Translations under genes and position numbers: made by a program
NCBI RefSeq assembly: GCF_000002075.1
Contig: NW_004797570.1
Location: forward strand, 364,384-428,383
DNA: 64,000 nt
Origin: Aplysia californica
Lineage: Eukaryota > Mollusca > Gastropoda > Aplysiida > Aplysiidae
Direction: 5' to 3'
In this document: positions 53,478 through 64,000 of the stretch, in pieces
How positions within the stretch are numbered: the first letter of the stretch is position 1
Layout of the letters: every line of letters begins with the position of its first letter
Notes under the pieces: model-generated
Database searches by the model: none
Told to the model about the DNA's origin: nothing
Seen by the model: the letters and a program-made list of their open reading frames with translations, nothing else

Positions 53478-56400
53478 GTAAGGACACATGTGTACTCACT
53501 TTTATTGTCGTTTTACTTTTGTGGTTTTGTTATTTCTGAAACTTATTGAAGTTGAGAAATTCTTGTCTGATATCTGGTGCAGTCAAAGGGAAGGTCTGTT
53601 TGCCAGTTATATCTCTAAGACTTAGATGGTCTTCGTATCTCATGTGAGTTATAGGTAGGTAGTTCCCTTGTTTGTTCACAAATGATGGGATTTAGTAGAG
53701 GCTAGTTGTTTATAACTGTCTTATTCACTAGTGTTATCATTTAATCCAGTTTGTGAGTTTGAGTAGCTTCCTCATGTGTGTGTACTGTGATCTTTATAAT
53801 AGAACTTGTGAGTTGTGAGTAGCTTGCCTGAATTTTCAAGTGATGTTGTCTAGTTACAGATTTTAGATTGGCAATCTAGTACAACTTTTAGCTCTGTTGT
53901 CACAAGTGATGCGATCTAGCTCTAGATAAATAATATCCTTAAGTACTTGCAGCATTACTGTCTCCTTCCTCTTCCACCAACTCATAATTATTTAGTTTTG
54001 CTATATATGACTTATATGTGGCCATTAGAAATAATTCTCTGACCTTTGATCCATTAGCTGCCATCACCTGACACTTCTGATGATGAGGACATTAAAAGTT
54101 ATGCAGACTATCGCATCACAGTCCCACATTTCTGCAACAAGCTGAGGGAATTGACAAGACCACTTCTGTGCCTCAGCCATGGTTTGCCGTCTCCAACTAA
54201 ACAGCTTAGAGAAACTGGCAATACAAGAAACAAGGAGTCAAAGGCAAAAAAGAGGTTGTTCAAAGGTATGGTGTTTTTTCCAGTCAAAGGAATTCTATAA
54301 TTCATGGTGCATTAAAAAGATCACCAGCATTATTGTTCAAGATTAAAAATAATTGCTTAAACAACTGCATGAAAAAGTATGCTATGATTATGCTGACCAA
54401 TAAGTGATGGTCAAAGAAATATAGGATTTTCTTGGTTTATTTCACTATTTTCTTTTTTTTTAAATGCACTTGTCTATCTCATTGAGTTGTTACCTTCTTT
54501 ACCAAATATCTATTGTCTTTATCTCTCCTCCTTTTTTGTGTTTTGTACTCACTTGTAACACCTTTAACTCACAGGGGACTACTTATCTCGTGATATATTC
54601 CCATTGCCTGAGTATGAATCACGAGTTAACTCGTGTTGAGAATAAAAATGCAGAAAGTAGTCCAATCCAATATTCTTTCCATGTTTGATGCCATATCCGG
54701 GTACTCGATCCATTCCTTCTTCCAGTGACCCAAAGAAGAGTGACTCTCAACGAACAAGGGTCTTTTTACAGTGAACATAGGTAACAATATAGCCAGGGCT
54801 GTATCATGGATGCTGAAAGAAATTTTTTGAAATTCTCAAGAAGGGTGTATTTTTGACAAATTGTGGGGGGAAAAAAATCCAACATAGAAGATTTTTGTTA
54901 AGTGCACTGTGTTTAGAAAGGCTGGATCTGTAAGCGTGCCAAATTTCAGCATTGTAACCCAACTACAACACCACTTAATATTCTTTTGAAAACCCTCCAA
55001 AAACCCTGGTCCCTAGGGGTTGTGTCCGAAAATAAGGCTGGTCCTGATTGAGTTAATCTTTGGCACTTGTATAACCTAATTGTGTTGCAAATGCCATAAG
55101 ATGCTTACTAAAACAAAAACTAAAGAAATGAACTTATGAATTACTGGTACAGTATATGTTGGACTATTTGAATTTTTTTTCTCTCAGGCGGTCAAGACCC
55201 TCCCTGTGCAATCATCGAGCGGCGTTATGGATATGTTCCCAACCCAAGATGGCCCAAGCCATTTTCTGGCCACAGCTCCAGACATTTTGAACCTAAGGGT
55301 GTAAAGGGCAAGGCTGACAAAGTGCCTGGTGTCGTTTTTCGCAAGTCGTCCTCCTACTCTAGCTCCAGAGATCACTCAGGATATCGCAGGCGGGAGCAGT
55401 CCTACCAGGAGAATGATTTCCCAGAGCTGGGATCACTGGACTCAGACAAGTAAGATGAATCTATCTGATGACGAGAAGAATCTTAGCTCCTTGAAAAGAT
55501 GCAAAAATGATAAATCCTTTAGCTCAGACAAATGGGATGGTGATGAGATTATATCATGCTTATGTGCAAATTTACTTGGTGCTTTGCTGTTGGACTTTTT
55601 CAAGAGGTTTGAACTTACTGTTTTTCCTCATCAGTTGCCATAAGGCTGTAAGGTTTTCATTGTAATTTAATTTTATTAATTACTTATTTCCTTTTTGAAG
55701 CTTAAAGAGGAAATAATGTAGAGTTGTTTTGTATTTTACTGGACCTAGCTTGTTCTTTGTTAGATTAGCTCATCTTTTATCTATTTGTGGTGGCCGAATT
55801 TTGCTATTCAAAAGGCTTTTTAATGGCTGCATTGATCGACATGAGGTTTTTGCCAAAAGATTCTTAAAAAAATTTTCAGATCATGACGCCCTTGGTTTTT
55901 TTCGTTTTGAGACAGTTTTGCTGCAAAAAGCTAAATTTCTTTATTTTGCCGATCGCTTTTGTAGGCCGACGCTTCTGTCTCTATAATTTTAGAAAACCCG
56001 GAAGTGATATTTCGCAAGGCGCATTTTGTTTTGAGAGTATAGATCTAGACCTAATTTTTTTGCATCTCTCAAGATTTATTGCCCATTCCAGTAGAGTGTA
56101 AATATAGTAGGCCAGTTACTTTTAATTGATATTTTAGCACTGATCATTCCTTTCATCGAAAGGGGGCCCAGCTAGTCTTTTCTAATTTTGTTGCCTTTCT
56201 GTGTTTTGCCAGATCTACTTGCTTTAGTGAAATATGCAAATATTATTCTACAACTACCTGTATTTTCATGTAAGACTACTATTGTGTTTTATTAGACCAT
56301 TCTCTTTTCTGTCTTGCTGGATCTGCCTGACCCTTTTATCTTTTGTTAGACCTAAATGTGTTTTTTTTTCTGGGCCTACCGGCATGAAAAAGGACCTGTC

Positions 56401-59400
56401 CTGTTATTGAAATGAGAATACATAATTTTGATGTGCCCTTTTAAGTCTTGTTGATAAATGACATTGTAATGGGTGGCTGTCTGTACTTTCAAAGAAGTGA
56501 TAGTTTTTTTTAATATGGAGTAAAGCAGCATTGCTAATGAAAGATTTGATCTTGAAGACTTTCTTGTAAAACGTTTTGTCTGATACTTTAAAGATCATTT
56601 CTTGTGCGAAATCGTGTTGTATTTTACACTGAAAGCAAAAGGAGAATACATTGACTTATTTTGATTTGACCTTCCTTGCAGGTCCCAGCTGTCTAGCTTT
56701 GGTCATTCACTCAGGTCTGGTGACTCTGCAGAAGACAGAGAGCACTCTCGTAGCCACAACAGGAGTTCTCTCCACCGGGCAGACACCAGTAGAGTGTCTA
56801 GTGGTCACAGCTCATTACTGACCTCTACTCCTGTAAAAAGAGATGGCCGAGTCTCCTCGGACACTTACACGCCCAGTCCTATCTCAGCACATCACCGTGT
56901 CACACCCAGTCCCATAGGAGCGCAGCGTGCAGTCAGTATTGTGTCAATGAGGGAATCTGTGTCACCAGGTAGCCCTGTTGCTGTACTGAGTGATGCAAAG
57001 CCAAGTGTTGTAGGGCAGGTAGAGGCAGTTGTGTCCAGTCCTGGTCAGTCATACCGAAGACCCAGGAAGTTGTGTCCTAGCCCACTGGCTCAGGAGACTT
57101 CATGCTCTGACACTTCGCGTTCAGGTGCACCTTTGAAGTCATCTTCATGGCTGTCTGCTACGAGTGAAGAACCTGGCGATGTGAAATTTAGCCCATCTCG
57201 TGGCTCGTCCACATCCTGGTCCGATATGGTACGGAGTGATTCAGCGGGTGAGATGAGAAAAGGCACAGAGAAGGGGAGTCCTAGTCTGACATCTAGTCAC
57301 AACAGTACCGGCAGTCAACCTGGAGAGATGTTGCAAAGTGGGTGTGACCCTGTAGCAGGTCAAATTCTGGCCAGTCCCACAGCCTCATCCTCTCTTGAAC
57401 GGCGACATCGAAAGGGCAACCAACGCAAGTGGACACCGCTATCTGCAGCCTCCACTGAGCCTAAGCAGATGGTGGGTGTCGGCGATAAGTCTCCGTCGCA
57501 GCTAGTGAGTCAGTCTGCGTGGAGTAGAGGGACCACTAGCTCCTCATCACTACAAGGCTCTGGCTTACTGGTCAGCGGGAAGTGTCGAGATTCGCCAGCC
57601 AGTCCCCTGCAAGAGTGGCCGCACAACGCCCGGAACAGCTCTCCTTCTGTAGCAGGATATGCTGGGGCCTGGGGTCATGGGGCTGCCTCTCGTGTCACCT
57701 CCCCTCTGGCTGCCCAGAACCATGATATCAATCCTGGTGACCTGGCCACAAAGTCCCAACCAAGGGTATCCCGGGCCTCTGTTGGAGACTCTTCATCCTC
57801 TCATATGGTGTCGCAACCTTCACCTTCTGTTTCGCCCATTCCAGGGGAGGTTTTGGCTGAGCAAAGTCAAAATGAACTGCGGAGAGGCAAGGGGAAGAAA
57901 GTTGGGACTTTAAATACGATCCATGGAGACGCCAAAGAGTGCAAGCCAGTGGCTGGTTCTCAGAGGTCTGGGAAGAGAAACAGCAACAACAATAACTACA
58001 ATAAAATTCAACCTCTGACACTGGAAAACTTCATTCCAAAACCTCAGAAGGGGAAGGGGAAAAATTCATTACCGAAAAATGAAAAGGATATGATCTTGTT
58101 GAAGAGTCGTTTCATGGAGGACTTGAAGGCTAACCCAACCTCACCCCCTAAGAAGATTCAACCGTCACCTATTAAAAGACTGAGTTTTTCCGATCAGAAA
58201 GCAGATCTTCCAACCCCTTTGGGTTCTGTGTCAGTATGTGGAGATGGTGGAGATTCCCTGGCAGGTAGTGTTGAACAGTTGAAAAGTTTGAAAAAGTTGT
58301 TGAGTGATCGTGAAGGCACAGACCGACCACTGGATGAACCTGGTGTGTGTAAAACTAATCCCAGCAAACGGAGCCAGGTGGTTCTCAAAGACAAAACAGT
58401 GAAGGAGATTGATCTAAAGCTTGTGTGTTCTCTGGAAAAGTTAATGACAGAAGAGGCCAATGGCAAAGATGTGTTTGAAGATGAAGACGAAGGTGAAGAC
58501 GACTATACACCGACAGAGACAAGCCTTTCTGAAGCTAAGCAGTTTTGGGAACTGAGGCCAGTGAAAAGCTCAAGTCCGACGTCAAAGAGGTGAGTGTTAA
58601 AGAGCTCCTCTCCTGTGATCGTTTTTGGGTCTCAGAGGTTCTGCTTATGATTAATGGGCTCACTGCTCTAAAATCCATTCATGGCTGTTGTGTTTACTGT
58701 CTGTATGTGTTTCATTGTTGTCCTGCTTGTGTGTAAAGAATTTGTTTTTGTGACCACTTCGAGTCCTGGCTCTGGGCTAATGTTGAATAAAAGACTTTAT
58801 TATCCTGTTCTCCTTTAGCCAACACGCTGTGAGACTATAATCACCATTGTTAGTAAAGTGCAGGGAAACAATAGGCAAATCATGTAAATATATGAGGAGA
58901 ATAGAATGATAGGAAAATATTTTAAGTAGATTCCTGTTTGATCCAAGTGGTCTGAATTAGAGCTGTGACAATTCTGATGGCTATGTAGGACTGACCATCA
59001 CCAACGTTGAACAGTGAATTGATGTCTCAGACTCCTTTCTTGTTAGATGTCACAACAAGGGAGCTGTCAGTTGTCAGTGTAAATTATGCTGTATGGAGGT
59101 TTTATTTTCATATGTACGGTTTTGGTCTTGAGTTTATGCAGTTGTTCATCTTAGTTTTGTATTTTTCAATTTTGATATTGTGCAGTTGATGCTGATCCTG
59201 TGCTTGTACAAATTCCCCAGTACGATGCATCATGAGACAGCACACGTGGCAGGAGCTGATAAGCCTGAGCTCGCCACCTCTTGCCCGCCGATAAGTGGAA
59301 AGGTGACTATGGGCGTTGACCAGGCCCCTGTAAAGGGTGTTGAAGACCAAGCCAGAGTGGAGAACTGTGTTGACCAGCCTGGCATTGAGACTTATGTTGA

Positions 59401-62400
59401 CCAGGCTAGCGTGAAGGAGGGTGATGACCAGGCCAAGGTAGAGGGGAGTGGGGAAAAGGCGTGTGTTCAGAGCAATAGTCTCCAAGCCAACAAAGAAGTC
59501 TCTGGTGACCTAGTCTTGCCCTCTTTGGTCACTTGCAAGCAACAGCTCACGAAATATGCCCGACGCTACTGCTATTTCATTGAAGGTAAGGCAGTTCCCA
59601 AGCCTTGTTTTTCTTTTATAAATGTAGATTTTCTCTGTATATGTTTCATGCACAGTTGAACCTGTTCTAACGGCACCTGTCCTAGACAAGGGGGCTCTCG
59701 TGGTCCAGAGGTACACTGTTTGTCTCTCATTCAATATGTCCCTGGTTTGAAACCTGACAGCGGCGGAATATTTTTTATGATCTGCTTACGTCTCCATTTT
59801 TTTTGAGTACTTGGTCAAAGATTTAGTTCCACCAGAAAATGCACGTTTAACCATTTCTTTATAATATGTTGGAAGAATTTTGTAATATTTTAAGTGTGAA
59901 TGTTTTTTTATTTATTATTTCTGCAACATGTACTTCACCAAAGGTTAAAAATGTGCTAGAAATTGAGTCAGCAGACTACGGTTAAAGACATTTTTCTCGA
60001 AACTTTGTTTTTACACCCTGTATTACAAAATTTGGCATATCTCTTTAAAACTACTAAAGATATTTGAAAATTTAAAAATCAGCGTGTTCAGCATTGAATT
60101 TACCCCTAGAATATGCTCCTATTTCAATATCCAAAATTTCTAACAACTGGGGCCTTTCTCCAGGCACACACACACACACACACATATAATATACATCTGC
60201 TGATTGTACTCATTTGTTAAGAAAATGTCTTTCGCAGTTGAATCTTACTGCAGCATCTGACCGTCAGTCTGTAGTACATCCCCCAAGACCATTTGTGTAC
60301 CTGTGTGCAGACTCATTTCTACCCCCAAAACCTCCCATGTGTTCCTGTGTGTGGACTTCTCTCTCATTCTTCCCCAAGACCATGTGTTTCCTATGTGTAG
60401 ACTCTTCTTTTCTCCCAAACCACCCATGAGTTTCCTATGTGTAGACTCTTCTTTTCCCCCAAACCACCCATGTGTTTCCTATGTGTAGACTCTTCTTTTC
60501 CCCCAAACCACCCATGTGTTTCCTATGTGTAGACTCCTCTCTTCCCTCAAATCACCCCCATGTGTTCATGTGTCCCCAAGACCATGTGTGTTCTGTGTGT
60601 CATCCTCAGTAATTGCTCCTGTTTTCTCCACAGAGCACCAGGTGCCAAACGTGGCTGTGGAGCTGTACTTCATCATCCAGCTGCTAACGGCTACAGAGCT
60701 TGACACAGATGCACTTAACAGAATAGGTACAAATTGTGGTGGGGTTTCGGGGGGGGGGGGGGGGGGGATGAGGAGACAGAGAAGAAAAGGTGTATTTCAG
60801 ACTCATATTGAAGATTGATTGAAAGGTGATGTAGCAAGTGGGTTTGTGGCAAAAATTGAGTTTCTACTGATGCCATTTCTTCTGGCTTAACATGTCTTTT
60901 ATCATTTCAAACTTAAAGATTATACCAACTCGACCTATAGATTTAAATTATCTTCTATATATGTCCATCAGACTGAAATCCAAGAAGTAACTCATTTTGT
61001 CAATGCATCTCACATATGTCAGGTAGATTTTGACGCATTTCAAACATGGGTTGTGGCTAAAAGGTTGATTGGTTTGTTCTGCATAATGTAACTTGTAAGA
61101 ATCTTGATAATGATAGCTCAGTGCAAAATTTTATGTTACAGATGTTATTGGGAATGGAACAGTATCAAGTCTGTAGTGTGATCTTTGACGTTTCAAATGA
61201 CAGCAGTAGAATGAGAGTAATTTTACTCTTTGTATCTTCTCCTTTGAATGCAACTAACCTTATGAGATTAGTTTATTGACTGATTGTTTTGAATTTTATC
61301 AACAGAAAGTATATATGGCGAATGTGTGTTCTGTTCGGTCCCAAATGGTGTTTACTTTGCTGTGAGAGTCCTGGAGCGCCTTAAGAGGTAAGGCTTAGTT
61401 CATAAGTTGCGAGGCCTTTGTGTCATTGACACATTTTCATTTTAATAGAAAAAGTTTGCTTTTTTTTTTGTTTATCCACATTTTCGTCTGTGGTATAGTA
61501 AGTAGTTTCTCTCCTTGCCTGTAGATGATGTGATGATATTTTATTGAGCATCTCGCCACCCAAATTGGCTTTAACAGGTAGGGTAAAAGTAGCTAGCCCC
61601 CTAAATTATGTAAATTGTGCTGATTTGGTGGTTTTAAAACATATATATCCTGCATTTACTTGTGAACTCTGTGTGATTTGTGACTAACTCCTTGTTCCCA
61701 GGTTGTTCCTGTCATTGGACAAAGCTTATTTGGAGCTCCTGGTTGACAACCCGAGGGTTGCCATATTTTCTCCATCCCTGCAGGCCTGTGTTGAGAGAGC
61801 ACTGAAGGAGAGAGTGGTGGTCAGTTGTTCATCATTTAATCGTCTCATTTACTATATCAATATGCCTAGTTGCTATCGCAATATTTTTCAGCTTCTACTA
61901 TGATAATTTATGGTGGGTGAAGCGGTTACTGTTTTAAATCTTTGACTTCATTCATGTTTTTGTGCGACTGCAATCGGTTTTGTCGCTAAGTCCTTGGCTT
62001 CTTTCATGTTTTTGTCTGACTGTTGTTAGTTTTGTGCAAGAGTCTTGGCTTCCTTCTCATTTTTATCTGATTGTCCTGCCAGGACTATGTGGTGCCTTCC
62101 CAAATGGACCACACAAGTTTTGATCCACTACATGACGGGATCTTGAGCTTCCCTGATACCAACTATGCTCACGTGTTCAAGTGTCAACGGTAAGGAGAAT
62201 AAGCTGCGTACTCATTTTATACTTTTAGGAGCGGGGGCCCAAAGAGGTTGTCTCATCTACTCTTTGTGAACATGCACAGCGCTTGCTTTGGTTTTACTCT
62301 GATTTTGTAGCCATTTCTTGCTTGCATTATTTTATTATTTTATTGTTGTGTGGTCCTTGCATGTTTTTAAAACATAATTGCTTGTCATTTATGTGTGTAT

Positions 62401-64000
62401 CAGAACTGCATGTGCTGTTCTTTTGTTTTGAAAGTCAAAATGATGGGCAGTCTTGACTCCTTTGTAATTGTATTTTCTCTTCAGATGTCAATAAAAAAAT
62501 TTTTTTTTGGTCTTGATCTATGTTTCAGGGACAATTTTTATGCGTTTTACCGCCACTACCACGACACCAGTAGCGCATATGAGTTCAAGATGGAAAACCA
62601 GATCTTGTACGTGTATGACGGGAGTACGGCTGAGCAGAACTCGGTGGTGAACCTCATGCACCTGGCCAGGCTCTTCCTGGACCACATGCTGCTGGTCAGT
62701 GTGGGGAAAAGAGAGGCGGGGGAACAGACTCTGCTTACGTGTTTTCCTAAAGTTATTTGTTGTAGGATTTTGATCTTTTTTCTTTGCTATTTCTGTCTGT
62801 GACTCTTACTATTTCACGGCCCTAATTGGCCAATATTGTGTCAATTAAAAACTCACAAATTGTATGACTTCTGTTGTGTGGATGTGATGCTGCTTACCAT
62901 TGTCATTTTGTCCTCTAGTAAGTAAAAAAACCCTTTTTAACAATTCTTTCCATTTTTTAATGCTTTATGTTGACAACATGAGGCCAGACTTTGGTAGTCA
63001 AATTTGTAAGCTTTTAGAGTATATGTATTAAATTGTTTGTTAATCAATTTTTTTTCTTTTCCCCCAGTGCTGTGTGAAGCAAGCAGGGGAAAAGGTAGAC
63101 ATTTTCAAGATGATCAGAAGTAGAGGTCAAGATGAGGAGCAGTTTAACAGGTAAAGTTGACTATGCTCTATTGATCGTGCGACAAACATAAGAGAAAACG
63201 TGTGGGTGGTTGGGGGGTTCTCTGGTGTGGTTTGCTTCTTCTTTCCTATCAAACATCTATCGTCCTTATCTCCCCTTCTTCCTTTTTGTGTTTGTTACTC
63301 TCTTGTAGCTCCTCTAATCTTCTGGCGCTCATATGACCTTATGCAGTTGCGAGCGTCGTAAAATGTCTACTAAAACAAGAGAAAAAGTTGTGTGCGCATG
63401 GAAAGTCTCATTTTTGGAAGTTTACATTTGTCATAGAGGGTTTGGGGGGGGTCTTTCTTGTTTTTGGTCTTTTTGTTTAGATTGAGTGCCTTGATGGTTT
63501 AGTGTTATAGTGGGTTCACATTTGGTTATTCTATGTGTTGTTGATTATTGTAAATTGAAATAATTTTCTGTTCAGCCGTGTATATTTTGCTGTTTGTGGA
63601 TGTGCCTCTCCTTCCTTCAAGATTCAATATTTACAAATGTTTTTCTTTTCCCAGCCATTCCCATTTGCTTATCTTACTGGTTTGTGTGTTTTACTTTCTT
63701 TTCTTAAGTCAAATAGTGTCTATCAAGGCTTGGCCTTGTCATTTGGACAGCTGACTGGCAGTGATTTTTGTATATACATTGTTTATTGTTTTCTATCTTA
63801 TGAAGTATTTGTTCCTGAAGTTATGAATGTATATGTGTTTTAATTTTTGTCATAGAGCACAATGAATGATAGTCAATTGGATCAATTGTTTTGGCAGTTT
63901 GTACGCAGCCTTCATGGAACTGTTCAGTGTGACCTCAGGCTCGGCTTGCCCATCCCCGGGCTTCTCGGATCAGCAAATGTTTTTTCCAGACTTTGTAGAG
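53402..64000 (+). CDS. CDAN1: Codanin-1 (CDAN1), 12 exons, continues past the window
   Basis: Codanin-1 binds the histone chaperone ASF1 and limits its nuclear entry and histone supply; in vertebrates it works with CDIN1 and its loss causes dyserythropoietic anaemia. Exons: 53402-53477, 54058-54265, 55188-55449, 56682-58589, 59221-59585, 60634-60726, 61306-61387, 61702-61819, 62083-62189, 62529-62694, 63068-63150 and 63898 to the edge. All junctions fit in frame. Diagnostic matches to human: VPNVAVELYFIIQLLTA, FAVRVLE, FSPSLQ, VFKCQRDNFYAF. The N-terminal half is very long and polar (exon 4 alone gives 636 residues). A basic KKIQPSPIKR stretch may correspond to the ASF1-binding B-domain, an inference. 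The ATG at 53418 could be the start, but exon 53402 begins in phase 2 and alignment suggests about 20 more N-terminal residues upstream. Confidence 0.92.
54058..54265 (+). CDS. CDAN1: CDAN1 exon 2
   Basis: Encodes LPSPDTSDDEDIKSYADYRI then TVPHFCNKLRELTRPL. It parallels the human [20 protein letters not shown] segment. Donor GTATGG. Confidence 0.85.
55188..55449 (+). CDS. CDAN1: CDAN1 exon 3
   Basis: Encodes GGQDPPCAIIERRYGYVPNP and ends SYQENDFPELGSLDSDK. NDFPELGS matches human LEEFPPVGS, a short conserved linear motif. Confidence 0.88.
56682..58589 (+). CDS. CDAN1: CDAN1 exon 4, 1,908 bp, disordered region
   Basis: Ser/Pro/Gly-rich throughout with many SPS and TSP words, so likely intrinsically disordered. 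Towards the end are a Lys/Asn-rich patch (RNSNNNNYNKIQPLTLENFI), LLKSRFMEDL, PPKKIQPSPIKRLSFSDQ and an acidic run (DVFEDEDEGEDDYTP). Splice sites TTCCTTGCAG and GTGAGT, phases 2 and 2, fit both neighbours. Confidence 0.9.
59221..59585 (+). CDS. CDAN1: CDAN1 exon 5 with 27-bp coding repeat
   Basis: Acceptor AAATTCCCCAG chosen because it restores phase 2. Five 9-residue repeats (DQAPVKGVE, DQARVENCV, DQPGIETYV, DQASVKEGD, DQAKVEGSG) at 59318-59452 precede LTKYARRYCYFIE, the start of the conserved helical region. Donor GTAAGG. Confidence 0.88.
59692..59775 (+). mobile_element. tRNA-like SINE head in CDAN1 intron 5
   Basis: GGGGGCTCTCGTGGTCCAGA, then GGTACACTG, and a B-box-like GGTTTGAAACC about 45 bases on, then GACAGCGGCGG. 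A tRNA-derived promoter block; the rest of the SINE is not clear. Confidence 0.6.
60290..60590. repeat. 45-bp tandem repeat in CDAN1 intron 5
   Basis: About four close units of CCCATGTGTTTCCTATGTGT, then AGACTCTTCTTTTCCCCCAA and ACCA, with looser copies on both sides. Confidence 0.9.
60634..60726 (+). CDS. CDAN1: CDAN1 exon 6
   Basis: Encodes EHQVPNVAVELYFIIQLLTA then TELDTDALNRI; human has [20 protein letters not shown]. Donor GTACAA, followed within 25 bases by a G run. Confidence 0.94.
60745..60767. repeat. poly-G tract
   Basis: Nearly uninterrupted G run in the intron after CDAN1 exon 6. Confidence 0.93.
61306..61387 (+). CDS. CDAN1: CDAN1 exon 7
   Basis: Encodes ESIYGECVFCSVPNGVYFAV then RVLERLKR. 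Matches human FQSIHDCVFFAVQVLE with a short insert. Confidence 0.93.
61702..61819 (+). CDS. CDAN1: CDAN1 exon 8
   Basis: Encodes LFLSLDKAYLELLVDNPRVA then IFSPSLQACVERALKERVV. Matches human [20 protein letters not shown] and FSPALQ. Donor GTCAGT chosen for phase 0. Confidence 0.92.
62083..62189 (+). CDS. CDAN1: CDAN1 exon 9
   Basis: Encodes DYVVPSQMDHTSFDPLHDGI then LSFPDTNYAHVFKCQR. Matches human VSFQPETDNRANF and FHTFKKQRD. Donor GTAAGG. Confidence 0.93.
62529..62694 (+). CDS. CDAN1: CDAN1 exon 10
   Basis: Encodes DNFYAFYRHYHDTSSAYEFK and ends LFLDHMLL. Donor GTCAGT, phase 0. Confidence 0.92.
63068..63150 (+). CDS. CDAN1: CDAN1 exon 11
   Basis: Encodes CCVKQAGEKVDIFKMIRSRG then QDEEQFNR, after acceptor TTTTCCCCCAG. 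Donor GTAAAG. Confidence 0.9.
63205..63385 (+). mobile_element. SINE copy (GGCGCTC-hairpin family, short form) in CDAN1 intron 11
   Basis: Runs parallel to the 53200 copy from GTGGGTGGTTGG to the tail GGCGCTCATATGACCTTATG and GTAAAATGTCTACTAAAAC. The hairpin 3' arm is mutated (GCGAGCGTC). Confidence 0.85.
63898..64000 (+). CDS. CDAN1: CDAN1 exon 12 (cut by window edge)
   Basis: Acceptor TTGTTTTGGCAG. Encodes SLYAAFMELFSVTSGSACPS then PGFSDQQMFFPDFVE and stays open to the end of the window. Confidence 0.88.

Noticed and set aside
59692-59775. A functional tRNA gene
   Set aside because: Only promoter-like boxes are present; no cloverleaf with paired acceptor stem. A SINE head explains it better.
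60214-60488. Short plus-strand frames in CDAN1 intron 5
   Set aside because: They translate the 45-bp tandem repeat and lack splice support.

Overview
The window is metazoan nuclear DNA: intron-rich genes with GT-AG introns, long AT-rich intergenic stretches, many microsatellites and many small transposons. The animal is most likely a mollusc, probably a gastropod. This rests on a chemosensory-type class A GPCR exon of the lophotrochozoan kind, tRNA-derived SINEs with mollusc-style tails, an APE-type LINE with an AAGT-rich tail, and many scattered AGATCT/TCTAGA runs. The species is inference; the animal origin is secure.

Layout. 1-725: pyrimidine-rich simple repeat. 725-4520: a decayed LINE with a 651-bp retroposed insertion. 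4647-5306 (+): last exon of a GPCR whose earlier exons lie left of the window. 6166-6929: Tc1/mariner-like MITE. 8263-24965 (-): a complete MLH3 gene (MutL-gamma endonuclease, meiotic crossover and mismatch repair) in 14 coding exons, including one of 5,075 bp and one of 24 bp; summed coding length 6,459 nt, 2,152 aa. 25-33.6 kb: a piggyBac-like MITE with TTAA ends, a MITE with TGGCTATTCTCACCC ends, a 1,033-bp TIR element with 6-bp target duplications, and short hairpin elements. 33651-35928 (+): LSM2, all but the initiator-ATG exon. 36-53 kb: SINEs, LINE relics, a pogo-like MITE, a 227-bp tandem duplication, and at 45.4-49.6 kb an unusual zone of perfect short palindromes. 53402 to the right edge (+): CDAN1 (codanin-1), 12 exons seen, running off the window.

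The host genes do not form one pathway: MLH3 acts on DNA at meiosis and repair, LSM2 is a spliceosomal and mRNA-decay Sm-like subunit, codanin-1 controls ASF1/histone supply, and the GPCR is probably sensory. MLH3 and LSM2 point away from each other over a roughly 8.6-kb gap filled with transposons. No CRISPR array, rRNA or functional tRNA gene was seen, and no retrovirus-like or LTR element was recognised.

The most unusual part is 45.4-49.6 kb: two unrelated families of short palindromes, one with a perfect 22-bp unit, the other with a 35-bp unit that is nearly perfect, interleaved with self-complementary AGATCT runs. I do not recognise this as a known element.
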